From Calliopum simillimum (lineage: Eukaryota > Arthropoda > Insecta > Diptera > Lauxaniidae): a DNA stretch of 64,000 nucleotides. The stretch lies in NCBI GenBank assembly GCA_951812925.1, contig OX638371.1:47032101-47096100 (forward strand), read 5' to 3'. Positions 20,904 through 32,957 of this stretch are shown one piece after another. Position 1 is the stretch's first letter; every line of letters starts with the position of its first letter. The position numbers and the translations under genes are program-made. The notes below the pieces were generated by a model. It was not told the DNA's origin and did not search any database. It saw only the letters and a list, made by a program, of their open reading frames with translations.

Positions 20904-21865
20904 GTTGTTGTTGTTGTTTATTACTATCATAAGTACAATATTTACATTAATAGTTACAAACTTTGAGATTTAATCCTATGGATTTTACAGCAAATGAGTT
21001 CAAATTTAATAATAATGATAACAATTAAATAAAATTAAAATTAATAGGAAAATGATAGTTAAAAACCTATAATAATATTACAATTACACTAGATAAATGA
21101 AATTATGAAGTCAGGTTATTCGTTCCACTATAAAAAATAGAGGAACAAAAAACCTGCTTATTGTAAACTCCGTATAAGCGCGTAGTTTGAAAACCTGCAT
21201 TTGTTAAAAAATGACATGCTCAAATCATTAATGACATTTGAAATCGTTTTTTTTTGTGCTATCGTATGCAACTCTGATGTTGAAAACCTTAGCGGGTAAC
21301 CAAAAATTGTTTTTAAATTCTTATTTTGTATAACTTGAAGTCGTTTTAAATGAGTATTTGCACAATTTTTCCAAACTGGACAAGCATAAGTCAGAATTGG
21401 CCTAATACATAATTTGTAAAGCAGCATTTTGTTTTTAATGCTTAGCTTAGATTTTTTGTTCATAAGCGAATAAAGACTTCTGCTGCATCTAGTTGCTTTA
21501 ATGCAGATGCTTTCTATATGCTGTTTAAATATGAACTTCTCATCAAGAATAACTCCTAAATACTTGACTGAGTTAGAGAATGGTATTAAGTTCCCTTGCA
21601 CTGAAAACGGTCTAGTGGGAATTCTCTTAGGAGATTTGTTAAATGGAAATATTATAGCTTGGGTTTTTTCACTATTAACTTTAATTTTCCACTTGTCAAA
21701 ATATTTAGTAGCTTTGGACAGAGCACCTTGCATTTTTTTTACAATAGCATTAGATACTTTACCCGAGATTATCAAAGCGCTGTCATCTGCATAAAAAGCT
21801 AAGTCAACATAAGGAGAAGATTTAAAGTCAGAAGTGTATAGAGAATATGAGATACTTTCCAAGTA
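20904..21865 (-). mobile_element. Jockey-clade LINE, 5'-truncated
   Basis: 3' tail of CAA units (20904-20925 on the plus strand reads TTGTTGTTG), 3' UTR to about 21157, coding to 21862. It abuts the CR1-like element at its 3' end. Confidence 0.75.
21158..21862 (-). pseudogene. Jockey-type reverse transcriptase, C-terminal half
   Basis: 234 open residues. FYADDSALIISG carries the catalytic DD; then WKIKVNSEKTQAIIFP, VKYLGVILDEKFIFKQHIES, RPILTYACPVWKNCANTHLK and QVIQNKNLKTIFGYP. This order is typical of Jockey-clade LINEs. Everything before the YADD motif is missing, as expected for 5' truncation. The open frame suggests a fairly recent insertion. Confidence 0.88.
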
Positions 21866-22430
21866 TCGAGAAATTTTAAAAATTTGTTATCCAGTTTTTT
21901 CAATTCTACTAAGCGAATTTTTGTTAGGCCCCTCATATAATACCAAAGGCAACTTGATTAAAATTTTTTTGAATTTTTTGAATTTGAACAATTAACACAA
22001 TTGGCACTCATCATACAAGAAAAATGTCCTCCGTCAGGTGCCACGTGAACTGCTTAAGTCGATATTCGATAAAAAAGCAAAGCATGTTGCTTTGCTTTCT
22101 AATAAAAAAAATCGACTTAAACAGTTTTTGCTTCCTGCCACAGATATATTCTGAAACACTAGAGTGAACCAAAAAACTTTTGTATTTTATCACAGAGGAT
22201 GGTTAGTGTTTTGAAATTTTTTAGATATCTTTTATTTTGGAAGAATTACTAAAGTTACAAAAAAAAAAAATTTATTGCAACAAAAACTAACAAAAGTAAA
22301 ATTTACATTCAGTTTGAGGTTATAAATAATAAAATAATAACCAATGACAATGTATGGTGGCACAGTGCTACAAGTAAAGTGTGTACCGCCGGCGGTACAC
22401 ATGGCACTCAACTGGTTAACAAGTAATAAT
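21866..22430. other. AT-rich sequence, no gene; small hairpin
   Basis: 22073-22103 forms a hairpin (AAAGCAAAGCA and TGCTTTGCTTT). Another short palindrome, ACCGCCGGCGGT, lies at 22385-22396. Otherwise nothing recognised. Confidence 0.5.
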
Positions 22431-22560
22431 GTGTGCGCTAGTTTCATCGTGCGCAAGCCTTATGATACGAAATGTTACCTATAAGTTCATATTAAAATAT
22501 TATACTTTTTAATTTGCGATAACTCTTCAATGAAGAGTCGTACAAACAAAATTAAAATGC

Positions 22561-23294
22561 TGCTTAAAAGATAATTTGATTCTCTATATAGCGTACTAAT
22601 TTTTTTCGAACGACCCATGGCCTTAAAGATATTCTTGAAAAACTGTTAAGACTTCGAAAATACTGGTTTTTGAAGGATATATCCGAAACGAAGAGTCATA
22701 TTATAAAAATTATTGCACGATCTTAATACTCTTTACTGTTTCTGAAACATTGATTACACTACATTACAAATAATTAATATGTTTGTGTAACATTTTGCAG
22801 ACCATATTTCCTAAACTAATTTCAGGTTGCTGAGTCCGAAAATCGCATTTATTTTTTTTCCTAGAGATAATCGACCTTTTCGATTTTTGAGGTTATAGCT
22901 CCTTTTTTTCGATCTTATTTTGAGAAACCCAATTTCGATCGAACAATTTTTTACACTATTACAGAGAAAAATTCTTAAACTTCCAACAAGTGTACCAATA
23001 TCTAAGATCCGATTCAAATTGGCTGAGTTATAGCAACGAAAAGTTAATTTTTATAGTAGTTTTTTTACACTTTTTCGTGTTTAAGCCAAATTAAACACGG
23101 TTTTTTTGCTTATGCAAATATATTGGGTGTAAGCATTAATTTCCATCGTTTTTCAAAAGATGTCGCCATCAATAAATGATGACTTAAATGTTGGATCAGA
23201 AACGCCATATCTGAAGCTTAGGCATCTGTCAACAACTCTGCATCATTAGATTTGAAAATTTTCATCCGCATCATAAATTTTACTGTGCTCCAAA
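22561..23294. other. AT-rich sequence, no gene seen
   Basis: 22840-22910 resembles the extra segment in the left arm of foldback 1 (GAAAATCGCATTTATTTT and GAGATAATCG). No coding potential. Confidence 0.45.
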
Positions 23295-23354
23295 ATGTCC
23301 GAGTTCGTGCCGAAAAAGCAACATTTGCGGGAAGTTTTACTTCAAATGTTTTTG
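23295..23354 (+). pseudogene. Mariner transposase N-terminal scrap
   Basis: ATG followed by SEFVPKKQHLREVLLQMF, the same N-terminus as the mariner at 11301. It is cut after about 19 codons by a Tc1 terminal repeat. Confidence 0.75.
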
Positions 23355-23383
23355 GTTGCAAATGTTATGCACAGCACTGTATA
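23355..23383. repeat. Solo end of the Tc1 family seen at 43793-45310
   Basis: GGTTGCAAATGTTATGCACA and GCACTGTA match the right terminal repeat of that element (45290-45312), including the TA. Confidence 0.75.
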
Positions 23384-23798
23384 TTGATGTATATGAAGCC
23401 ATAATCTCGAAAATAGAAATGTCCGAATAACGGCTAAAAAAAAAATGCATTTTTCGTGTTCAGTGACCTCAAATTATTTAAAAAAATGATTTGTAAAATG
23501 TTACAATTATTTTTAATTTATATTTAGTTAATGTACAAATCAAAAGGACAAAAATATTTTGGGTTAACTTTACTGTTACAATTATTTTTAATTTATAGTT
23601 AATGTACAAATCAAAAGGACAAAAATATTTTGGGTTAACTTTTCTTTATATGGCATAAAAAACAAAACTCAAACCTCAACCATATAAACTCACTCGGTCT
23701 TTCATAAATCCAAGGTTAAAAGCACCCGCCGCTCCACTATCTGTAATATTCTTAATGTCTCTTAAATTTTCTAAACTGCTATCTCCTTTTTTTAATAG
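23384..23798 (+). other. 3' end of the upstream E(bx) intron
   Basis: AT-rich, containing the ~70-bp tandem duplication and the acceptor with tract TCTCCTTTTTTTAATAG just before 23799. No gene. Confidence 0.7.
23503..23643 (+). repeat. Tandem duplication of ~70 bp
   Basis: TTACAATTATTTTTAATTTA through TTTTGGGTTAACTTT occurs twice in direct succession. The copies are near-identical apart from a few bases missing in the second. Confidence 0.9.
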
Positions 23799-26700
23799 GT
23801 TATGAATCCGAATACCATTATGGATCTGATTTTGGAGATTCTTCAGAAAAGAGTGAAGCTGACGACGATATATTGCTTTTGTCAGGATCTGATGATGACA
23901 GCTTTGATGGGGACCAGGCAAGTGAATCAGAGTTCTCAATTTGCAGCTTTAACCAAACAGGTATAGGAAGACCTAGACCTCCGAGTCCTGATCCCATTTG
24001 GTTACAAGATCGAGAATATCCAAAACTAGATCTTCCTGAGTCATCAGATGATCTACTTATTGAAAAGCATTTAGTTCTTAAAGCTTTGGGTGTTTATGAA
24101 GTATTGAGGAGGTTTCGTCATTTAGTTCGTCTGTCACCATTTCGCTTTGAAGATTTTTGTGCGTCTCTGGTCTGTGAAGACCAAAGTGTTCTTCTGACTG
24201 ATATTCATATTATGCTTTTGAAGGCTATTCTAAGAGAAGAAGATGCACAAGGAACTCATTTTGGTCCGTTGGATCAAAAAGATACAGTTAACATTAGTCT
24301 GTATTTAATAGATTCTGTGACATGGCCGGAGGTGTTACGTAGCTATGTGGAAAGCGACATGTTTGATAAGAAAGTGTATAATGTTCTCACTTCTGGAGAA
24401 TACCCCTATACTGGAGTAGACAACCGTATTGCCGTACTACAATTTTTAACAGATCAGTTTTTGACAACAAACGCTGTTCGTGATGTAATGCTACAAGAAG
24501 GTCCAATACACTATGATGACCACTGTCGTATTTGCCATCGACTGGGAGATTTGCTGTGTTGTGAGACATGTCCAGCGGTTTATCATTTAGAATGTGTAGA
24601 TCCACCTCTACTTGACGTACCAACTGAGGATTGGCAGTGTAATTTATGTAAATCTCATAAAGTTTCTGGTGTTATTGATTGCGTTTTGCCACATGAAAAA
24701 CAGGGTGTTCTCATACGCCATGATTCGCTGGGCTTAGATAGGCATGGACGAAATTATTGGTTTATAGCAAGGAGAATTATTGTAGAAGACAATCTTAGTG
24801 AAAATGTTTGGTATTACAGCACAACAAGCAAATGTGAGTTGCTTATATCTTTACTTGATAAGGATGAGCTAGACTGTAGTTTATTTACGCAATTAACAGA
24901 AAAACGTGAGGAAATATTTCGGCAGCTAAGGATTACTGAAATGTTGACAAACGAAAACAAATTTAATAAAAAATCTTATATTGAAAATGAGAACACCATC
25001 CAAATTATAAAAAGAAATGATGCCATGGGCTACGAGGAATCTAAAACTTTTGATAATTCTGAAGACAATAAAATAGTTACTAGACAAAAATTGTCTCAGA
25101 TAAGCAGCGGATGCTTATACTTTAAACTAGGCATGGATAATGGGTTTAAAAATTATGTTAACCAGTACACCACGACTCCCATTGCTTTAAATAAACCGCA
25201 ACGTAATGAAGAGCGAGACAAAAGAAGGCATTTATCACACAAATTTTCACTCACTACAGCATCTGAGTTTAAGTGGATTGGTATAACAATGGGCTCTGTC
25301 GAAAATATTATCATGACCTTGCGCCAAACGTTGATAAACTTCGAACAAGCAATTGCAATGCCATTTATGAACCCAAACTGGAATTCTATCAAAAAACTAT
25401 GGAACACAGCTGTATTAAACTCTAAAAATCCTGTCGATTTCGCTACAGTATTATTAGTTTTTCAAGCTTCTTTAAAAAGTGTTGTTTTTGCAAATGTGTG
25501 GCATGAACATTTGGGACATATTTCATTTCATCGCATAACATCTAATGAGCGTGAAGAAAGGAAAAAAATTGAAAAACGTGAAAAGAGGGAACGTGAAGAT
25601 GAGGAAGAAAGAAACCGTCTTGCCTTTAACTACATAAAATATTCGTTAGGGCTGAAACATCAAGTATGGAAACAGAAAGGAGAAGAGTACAGAGTTCATG
25701 GACAGTGGGGTTGGATGTGGCTTTCTTCAAGTAGAAGATGTGGAAAATTGCGCAAGCCACCTTATCAACTCGCTATAACGCCAGTTAAGGTTATTACTCA
25801 TTTTACGAAGGGAGATACTATTAATGAAATAGTAACAGTTGATCCCCGTACTAAGCAATTTATTGTTCAATGTCAAAACTCTATTAAAGAAGGCTTGGAT
25901 TTCAATTATTTAAAAAATTACAAAGACGTACAGATATTCGATTTAAACAGAGATATTTTTTCTGGAATGATCGATGTTTCAAAATCACTTAACATGCCTG
26001 GCCGTCTGTTATTTCCCAAAATTGCTAAAAAAGGACAATTAGATGATTTATTATCGAAGCGGTTACAGTTAAAAGAATGCGAAGAGCTAAATGCATTAAA
26101 GACGGAAGAAGATGAAACGAAATTAGTTGTTCAACCATTGTCAAAATCTAGCAATATATATCGAGAGAGCCTTTTAGAAAAAAGATTATTAAGATTATCT
26201 GAGATGCAAAAGTCTCAAAATTCTGCAATGCAAAATTCAACGGTTAATCTAGACTTAGTAAACTCGTTGGCTAAAAAAATCCAATCAGTGCGACTTCAAT
26301 TCAGCCAATTAAATAGATTTGCCAAACAATATCGGTGTTATACAAAAGAATGTAATACAAATTCAAATGCAGTATCCCAGATTACACAAAATACATGCTA
26401 TTCCCCTTTGTGTTTGCAAAAAGCAAGGGCTAAAAAAGAACTATTGCTGCTTCTGCGTAAAGCCCATACAGCTGGAAATGGTTCGAAAGAAACCGTCGCT
26501 GCTATCCTTGGTGCTGTTAAAAAACCATCCATTTTGGAGCAAAAGCTTATGGAAGGTAAAAAAGATTCAACAATATCTTTGGACGAATCAATGGATAACA
26601 AATGGGTTGATGACACTCCAATTGATTTACTTCAAGATTGGGAACAGGCCCGACTAAATGCGATTAAATATAACGAGAAATTACTTGAAGAATGTTTTAT

Positions 26701-27644
26701 ATATGATTTGAATACTGAACATAAAAATAACAGTAATAAAAAGAATATTCGAGGTGTTTCAGAAAGTGTAATTAAAGAAGAGAATTCTGGTGACAAAATT
26801 GAATTTATAGAAAATTTAGATGTTTGCAGTAATGTTGAAATAGAAAGTTCTGAGGCTGTTACTACTGATGATATAGATGAAAACGATTTGTTAAAGAAAA
26901 GTAAGAAAGCCCAGAAAAGTCGAACGAAAGCGTACCTTTTGGCGAAAGACGTTTTAAACCAAACAGTAGATAACAAAGATTTACCGCTCTCAAAACAAAA
27001 TAGACGTTTTCCATTTCAAACTCGCATTATCAAAAAAGAGGATCATACCAAATGTGATAAAGAATTTTTTCCAAATGGTAAAGAGCGTGTTTATTCCACA
27101 GAATCAACAAAAGGAAAGTTATATCTACATACAAATTATTTAAACGTCTTTAATTCCCGAGATGAAGATAAAACAAAAGTGGAAAGAACTTCTAATACCA
27201 AATTTCCTTTGCTGTCAAATTTTTTGACACACAAAATGAAAAGAAGCCTATTAATCTTGCCTCAGTATGAATTACTCAAGCTCGCTAGATTAGGTGGCAA
27301 AACACCGGCAAATGGATTTCACCAATTAGCTAAAACAAATACCTCGGTGTGGCCATACCCCTGTTCAAGACCTTTATTTAAAACATGCTGGTCGTATCGG
27401 ACATCAAGTGCAAACACACTTGCTACCATTGCATTGCAACTTCGAATACTATGGTCATGCATGCGCTGGGATGATATGATTTCTAAACCACCTTCAGCTG
27501 ATGGTAAGCATCAAGTAACTTCCGAAACAGAGATTGTAACGTTAGAACTGCTTAAGTTACGAAGTATGGGGCGATTTGGAGAAAAAACACAATATTTAAG
27601 GAGAAAAGTTGTTGTACCTTTAGAGCTTCCTAAGACCATACGAG
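23799..27644 (+). CDS. E(bx): E(bx)/NURF301 coding exon with DDT domain and first PHD finger
   Basis: An intact 3846-bp exon of the NURF301/BPTF nucleosome-remodelling subunit, a nuclear protein that recruits ISWI remodelling to chromatin. It is preceded by a pyrimidine tract and AG (23797-23798) and enters inside a Gly codon, giving YESEYHYGSDFGDS as in Drosophila. An acidic stretch follows, then the DDT domain (about 24071-24265; VYEVLRRFRHLVRLSPFRFE), the first PHD finger (24521-24650; HCRICHRLGDLLCCETC ... YHLEC ... WQCNLC), the conserved HDSLGLDRHGRNYWFIARR block, a coiled basic segment (REERKKIEKREKRER, about 25550), RFAKQYRCYTKECNTNSNAV and KARAKKELLLLLRKAHTAG. It ends at the donor CGAG|GTAAAA. 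Similarity to the fly protein is strong throughout. Earlier (N-terminal) exons are not in the window. Confidence 0.96.
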
Positions 27645-27698
27645 GTAAAATTTGAAATTTTTTTGAGTTTTATTTTTATTTGTACTTTTTGATTTCAG
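27645..27698 (+). other. E(bx): 54-bp E(bx) intron
   Basis: GT at 27645 and TTGATTTCAG ending at 27698. Splicing joins KTIR-E-VTSIRSGLRKRKRA in frame, as in the Drosophila protein. An unspliced reading stops after RGKI. Confidence 0.93.
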
Positions 27699-28055
27699 AA
27701 GTGACATCAATTCGATCTGGTTTAAGAAAAAGAAAAAGAGCCGAATCTCCACAGCCAACAGAACCACAAATAACTGAGGAGTGGGTTGAAGAAGATAAGT
27801 TAGAGTTATGGGAAATAAAGTATATTGGAGAAAAGCACGAAAAATGTAAAGCTCTAACGACAACCCGATCTACGTCGCAAAAAATAAATGACACAATGAA
27901 TGCCAATGCTGCTACATCGGTGGTTATCCAAAGCAACACTAAAACTGCTTCTGTTAAAGCTAATGAAGAAATTAAGGATAAAGTCGAGCACCAATTGAAA
28001 TTGCAGAGAGCTGCACAACTACAAAAAAAAACAGTTGAAAGTAAAACAACACAAG
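27699..28055 (+). CDS. E(bx): E(bx)/NURF301 coding exon, SPQPTEPQ segment
   Basis: 357 bp encoding EVTSIRSGLRKRKRAESPQP, then TEPQITEEWVEEDKLELWEI and KYIGEKHEK, a variable linker, and KVEHQLKLQRAAQLQKK, all close to Drosophila NURF301. The exon ends at CAAG|GTATGT (GT at 28056), leaving one base of a codon. The following part of the protein (glutamine-rich region, second and third PHD fingers, bromodomain) is not found before 64000, so the next intron is at least 35.9 kb. Confidence 0.93.
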
Positions 28056-28343
28056 GTATGTATTTTTAAAATTTCTTCATTAAAAATTTTGGATTACCAT
28101 GGGTCACAAATAAAACGCATAGTTTTTAATTCAATGTTGTAGTTTCTGTTTGTATAATATAGACTTAAGTAAAGAATTTCAAGAACAAAACTATTTTTTT
28201 TTTTCTATTCTATTCCATTAAAATTAAATTTAATGTTGAAAATATTTCAATTTTGCAAACTACACCCATAGTATATTAACTTTGTCTCTCCGTTTGTAAT
28301 GCAGAGAAGGAGCGTTGCAGGTACACATAAACATAGCTATATA
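28056..28343 (+). other. Start of the downstream E(bx) intron, with a D-repeat scrap
   Basis: Donor GTATGT at 28056. 28258-28318 (CTACACCCATAGTATATT, TCCGTTTGTAATGCAGAG) matches the hairpin end of repeat D at 37577. No exon. Confidence 0.7.
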
Positions 28344-28397
28344 CAGTGGCTCACAGCTTATTTCAACCAGAAACTTTATAAAATTTGAAAAGACTAT

Positions 28398-30538
28398 CAT
28401 GCCTATTATTGAAACCGGCGGATCTAGTGCGGAGGGATTCGTTCAGAAAATGATATTATTGGAAACGTTACACGGATACGTGTGTATTCGTTGGAGTCGG
28501 TAATACAGTTTGCGGATAAGACAGCTATTACTGAAACCGCTCGTGAAACGTATTTCATTCAAATTATAGTGATTGCCATCTGCATTAAAAACGTTGCGTA
28601 TTTGTGTAAGAAATTTTTTTTAAATCATTTCTGAAAATGTGTTTGAACAAACCGTAAATTGAAAAAGAAAAAATTACTAATTGTTACTTCAAATACATGA
28701 TTGAAATTATTAAATTCCTAGGAAACGCATAACAACAAAGAATCAATTTAAGCTAATGGTTGAAAAAATGACAAATGGTTTTCCAAAATATTGTGCACCA
28801 ACGCCAGCGCAACAGAAACGTTCGATTGGGCCATCCCTACCTCGTAGTCTTTCCCAACACCGCACAGTGGTCCGAAAGGTCAATCTAGATGGAATAAAGT
28901 CAATTTTCTAGTTTTTCAAAAGCATGAAATTTTTTTACTAATTGATTGAGAATTGACCACAGTTCATAACGGTATATTTTTTGTTTACATTTACGCATTA
29001 TTTTTTTTGCTATGTTGATCGAAACATGAGCAATTGCATTGATGCAGTTATTATAAGACCACAGTCTATTTTGAGCAGCATCTTTGAAGAGTTCGTGTGA
29101 GTGAACTAGAAAACTTTTTTAAATTATTGTTTTTTCCTGAATTATGTCAGGTATGAATTAATTTTACTGTAAATATGTTGTTTTTGTACTACTCTTTCGT
29201 GTAGCCCAAAGTTCAGTTAAACTTTTAACTACCCATATTGATCGATAATGCAAAACTGTTTATGTTTCTTTTATCTATGAATTGTCATGTAAATAATGCA
29301 GAAAAAATTAGCTGCCACTAGGTGCCCCTTAAATTTTTATTGCATTTTTAGGTTACACACCTATTACACGGAAATAGCTTTATAATGGGTAATTTAACAA
29401 GAAGCGAGGAAAGAATATGTTTGAAAGTTATTCAGGTAGATTGAAATTGTTTGTGTTAACCATCTGATGCTTTGTTATAATGATAATTAATTAAATAAAA
29501 AATAATTTTTTAATTTTTGAATTTTTTTTTGCACTAAACTTCAAATCAGTGAAAAAACGAAGAACGCATGTCCCACGCCCACTTGACGCACACCGTTCAT
29601 TTTGATTAAAAGTACTGTTTCCATAATAAAGTAAAACCCTAGAAACTCGGCTCTCTACCTACTAACCATGTGGAAGTTGCGCTACGCTTACTTGACGTAT
29701 ACCGCCCATTTTTATTGTACTTCACAATAATATATTCAAATGCCGGTTTGTTTAGACGAAATTGCTTTAAAAATCTGTTGGGGAAAGATTCATTTCAAAT
29801 GTCATCTATTGCAAATATTTTTTAACTTACGATGCATTCGCCTGCTGAAGAACGTCTACAATGTTATTTCTAACCACTTTTCTTGTTTCCCTGCTATTGG
29901 TTTCACCATTAAAATCTTAAAAATGCGTTAAACTGTCCATGTTTGGATAAATATTGTTGAATTTTATTTAGTTTTAATTTTTAGAATGACAACTATTTAT
30001 AATTTGACAGTTAGCACTCGTTCTATTTCAAATGTCGTTAAGACAGTTATTCGTGCGGATTGAATAATAGCCGTGTTTTTTTTGACGCGTATATACAATT
30101 GTGGATACCTTCAAATTGCGATAACTCATGAACAGTAAGTTACACAATAGAACTCTAAGAAACTTTTTTATGGAGAATCACGTTTTCTTTCATTTTATAT
30201 TTAAAAAAATTTATTTTTAAGGAGGTATTTTATAAAAACTGGTTAGCGCCGATAAATAGCAAAAAATCACTTTTTTTTAAATAACTTCTAAATAATTATT
30301 TTTTTTTTTTACAAAAGATTAAAATTATTTGTAGAGCATGTGGTTCTCCTTGAAAAAGACCCTTGGACTTTTTATCGTACGACTCACCGTTCATAAGTTA
30401 TCGCAATTTGAAGGTATCCACAATTGTATATACGCGTCAAAAAAATCACGGCTAATATGTCTTACTACTCGCTGCGGATGGCTTCGGATCGGATAAACTC
30501 ACGCGAGTTCAGATCCGCCGGTTTCAATAATAGGCATG
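28398..30538. mobile_element. TIR element inserted in the Tc1 dimer, TAT duplication
   Basis: Ends CATGCCTATTATTGAAACCG and its complement; the match continues through GCGGATCT. TAT lies on both sides (28395-28397 and 30539-30541). The opposite arm of the host palindrome retains a similar uninterrupted sequence, so both junctions are secure. A 3-bp duplication suggests a PIF/Harbinger or CACTA-type element. An open stretch (28714-28912, KRITTKNQFKLMVEKM...) faintly recalls a Myb/SANT-type DNA-binding domain; I am not sure. Otherwise no transposase seen. Confidence 0.8.
30070..30452. mobile_element. 383-bp MITE inside the TAT element
   Basis: Inverted ends starting GCCGTG, then TTTGACGCGTATATACAATT and GTGGATACCTTCAAATTGCG on the left, are mirrored on the right. 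Arms are about 65 bp and nearly identical. The flanks share TAATA, so the duplication is TA to TAATA. Subterminal words (GTACGACT...TTATCGCAA) match the element at 18181-22560. Confidence 0.85.
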
Positions 30539-30832
30539 TATAACTTATAAACAAAATGATACATCAAAAAAATTCAAATGTATATTTGTACACAAAGAAT
30601 CCTTCATAAGATGTGCAGAAGAAAAATATCGAAAATATCCCTCCCCGTCCCACAGCACTAAATAAAAGAACTGAGCTACAAAAATTTATCTCACACCTTA
30701 TTCGAACCAAAAAGTTCTTGAAGATCGTCCATGGTAAAAGAAAGATGGTATTTTCAGTTCTTATGTTAAGCCATTTTTTGTTCGAGATCATCAATGGACT
30801 TGAGCACGTTAGTATTTTTTGACAATGATCTG

Positions 30833-32926
30833 TAGTGGAGTCAATGAAGCTTTTTAGATGGAAGTCCTCAAGAACAGCTCCGATTTTGATGATTCTGTTT
30901 TAATTTTTTATTTTTTTTATTTAAAATCAGAAACATTTAAGAACGCGGTCGGAATTATATAATTTTTTAAACAATATTTAAAAAAGTTATATTTTCATTA
31001 AAAAAGTTGTTTAAAGAAATGCAACAAACAAAAATCAAAATAGTGATTTTATATATATTTGGCGATTCTAAATCCGAATCTGGCATTAAAATTGCTGTAT
31101 CTTGTATGGTTTATGAGATATCTTCTCTTCTTATAGGGTCTAAATTTGAGTACATAAAAACTGTTGCTCTGTTTTTTCAAGAACGGCTATAGTGATTTTA
31201 ATGAAACTTTGGAAAATGATACGCGCTAACAAATGCTTAAGAATGAAATAGACTTTGTCTTAGTATATACTTATGCAAAGGCGTGACACCGCCCCAAACT
31301 TTTAATTTGATTTGGTCATATCTTTTGAACCGTATAAAATTTTTTTGATGAAAATTAGTACACAGCTACTGACTATTAATGCCTTATAATGGGCAAAATT
31401 GGCAGAAATCGGAAAAGTGCCACGCCGCCCTCTTTTTAACCATTGAAAGTTTTGATATTTTGATTCTAATATTACTCGAATACAGATTTTGATGAAAATT
31501 AAAATTTTCAATGGTTAAAAAGTGGGCGTGGCACTTTTCCGATTTCGCTCAATTTTTGCCCATTATAAGGCATTGATAGTCAGTAGCTGTGTAGGGGAAG
31601 GTAACCGGTTGTGGGCCGGGTTTCGTTTTTTGCCCGTACTTATTTTTCTATAATTTTTGAACAAAAATTTTTTTTTAACAAATTTTGTAAAGAGCTTGTT
31701 TTTGGACAAATGAAATTTTATAACCGGTTGTGGGCCACCCTGAAAAATCCACTTCAAATGCAAAATTATAAAAAAAAACCAGTAAAGAAATATGTATTGT
31801 CAAAATTTATTTATCAATGAAGCCTCTAGTGGCAAAAAAACATCAAGAAAATGTGACTTTCAAATTATTAATCATCCTCATCGGATTCGCAATTTGGCTT
31901 TCGGCTGCGATTTTTTGGGTGAAGCGGCTTGCAAGTGGCCAAGTTCATCCAAAAGACAGCTAACAGAAGTCGATTTATTTATTTTATGGTAACCCACAAC
32001 CGATTACAAAAGGTGACCCACAACCGGTAACGGCAGCCATCCCTTAAGTGACTGGCAAAATTCTCGTGGCAAAAAATTTTGAGCAAACTTGATATAAAAT
32101 CGGAAAATTTAACGCAAATACTGCATAAAAATGCATAACACTCACCTCTTTGCAATATTTCACTTCGCTTTATCACACTCGCAAAATCTTCAGAAATTAC
32201 TTTATTGAAAATTTCTTCGTCAATTTTTTTTGTTTTGTTGTAGCTGCGGGTCAGATGCGTCTTTTCACTTCAGTGTTTGCACTAATACTTACTTGTCAAT
32301 GTACACATAACCTCATACTCAGATCTGCCATATTTTATAAACGTCACAAAATACAAGGGGTGGCCCACAACCGGTGACGGCCCACAGCCGGTTACCTTAC
32401 CCTACTAATTTTCATCAACAAATTTTATACAGTTCAAAAGATATGACCAAAACAAATTAAAAGTTTGGGGCGGTGCCACGCCTCTTCATAAGTATATACT
32501 AAGACAAAGTCTATTTCATTCTTTAGAATTTGTTAGCGCGTATTATTTTCCAAAGTTTCATTAAAATTGCTATAGCCGTTCTTCAGAAAAACAGCAACAG
32601 TTTTTATATACTCAAATTTAGACCCTATAAGAAGAGAAGATATCTCATAAACCTTACAAGATACAGCAATTTTAATGCCAGATTCGGATTTAGAATCGCC
32701 AAATACATATAAAATGACTATTTTGATTGTTGTTTGTTGCATTTTTAACAACTTTTTTTTATGAAAATATAACTTTTTTAAATATTGTTTAAAAAATTAT
32801 ATAATTCCGACCGCGTTCCAAAATGTTTCAGATTTTAAATCAAAAAAAAAAAAAAATCATCAAAATCGGAGCTGTTCTTGAGGACATCCTCATTTTGTCT
32901 GTTTTTTGGCTTCATTGACTCCACTA
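30833..32926. mobile_element. Foldback element 4, CTG duplication
   Basis: Ends TAGTGGAGTCAATGAAGC and its complement. Arms of about 550 bp are matched throughout (GCGGTCGGAATTATATAATT near 30950 with its complement near 32800; the GGCGATTCTAAATCCG stretch near 31062 with its complement near 32690). CTG flanks both ends (30830-30832, 32927-32929), and the empty site ATGATCTGATGCACAAC survives in the opposite arm of the host near 35235. It contains the element at 31594. Confidence 0.87.
31594..32402. mobile_element. Element with iterated ACCGGTTGTGGGCC motif, TA duplication
   Basis: Ends GGGGAAGGTAACCGG and its partner GGGTAAGGTAACCGG, between TA (31592-31593, 32403-32404). The motif ACCGGTTGTGGGCC or its complement recurs at about 31603, 31721, 31984, 32014, 32361 and 32378, some copies diverged. 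A minus-strand scrap (DELGHLQAASPKKSQPKAKL) resembles the acidic/basic tail of pogo-type transposases, which would fit the TA target. Own length 809 bp, so non-autonomous. Confidence 0.78.
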
Positions 32927-32957
32927 CTGATGCACAACGATTAAGCAGCGGCTGTTA

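Larger units (their letters stand above)
18181..22560 (-). mobile_element. Tc1/mariner-type element carrying nested insertions (approximate limits)
   Basis: AAGGCTTGCGCACGATGAAA at 18243 is inverted at about 22440-22465. Outer sequence also pairs: GTACGACTT with AATTTAAAAAGT on the left, and their partners near 22500-22540. The nearest coding remnant to the left end is the transposase C-terminus at 18468. LINE and other remnants fill the interior. The GTACGAC...TTATCGCAA subterminal words also occur in the 383-bp MITE at 30070. Confidence 0.55.

Noticed and set aside
24387..26976. Minus-strand ORFs opposite E(bx)
   Set aside because: Antisense shadows of the coding exon with no domain resemblance.
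28714..28912. Open stretch KRITTKNQFKLMVEKM...RKVNLDG as a third E(bx) exon
   Set aside because: It lies inside the TIR element 28398-30538, no acceptor gives the right phase after the 28055 donor, and it does not match the next part of Drosophila NURF301.
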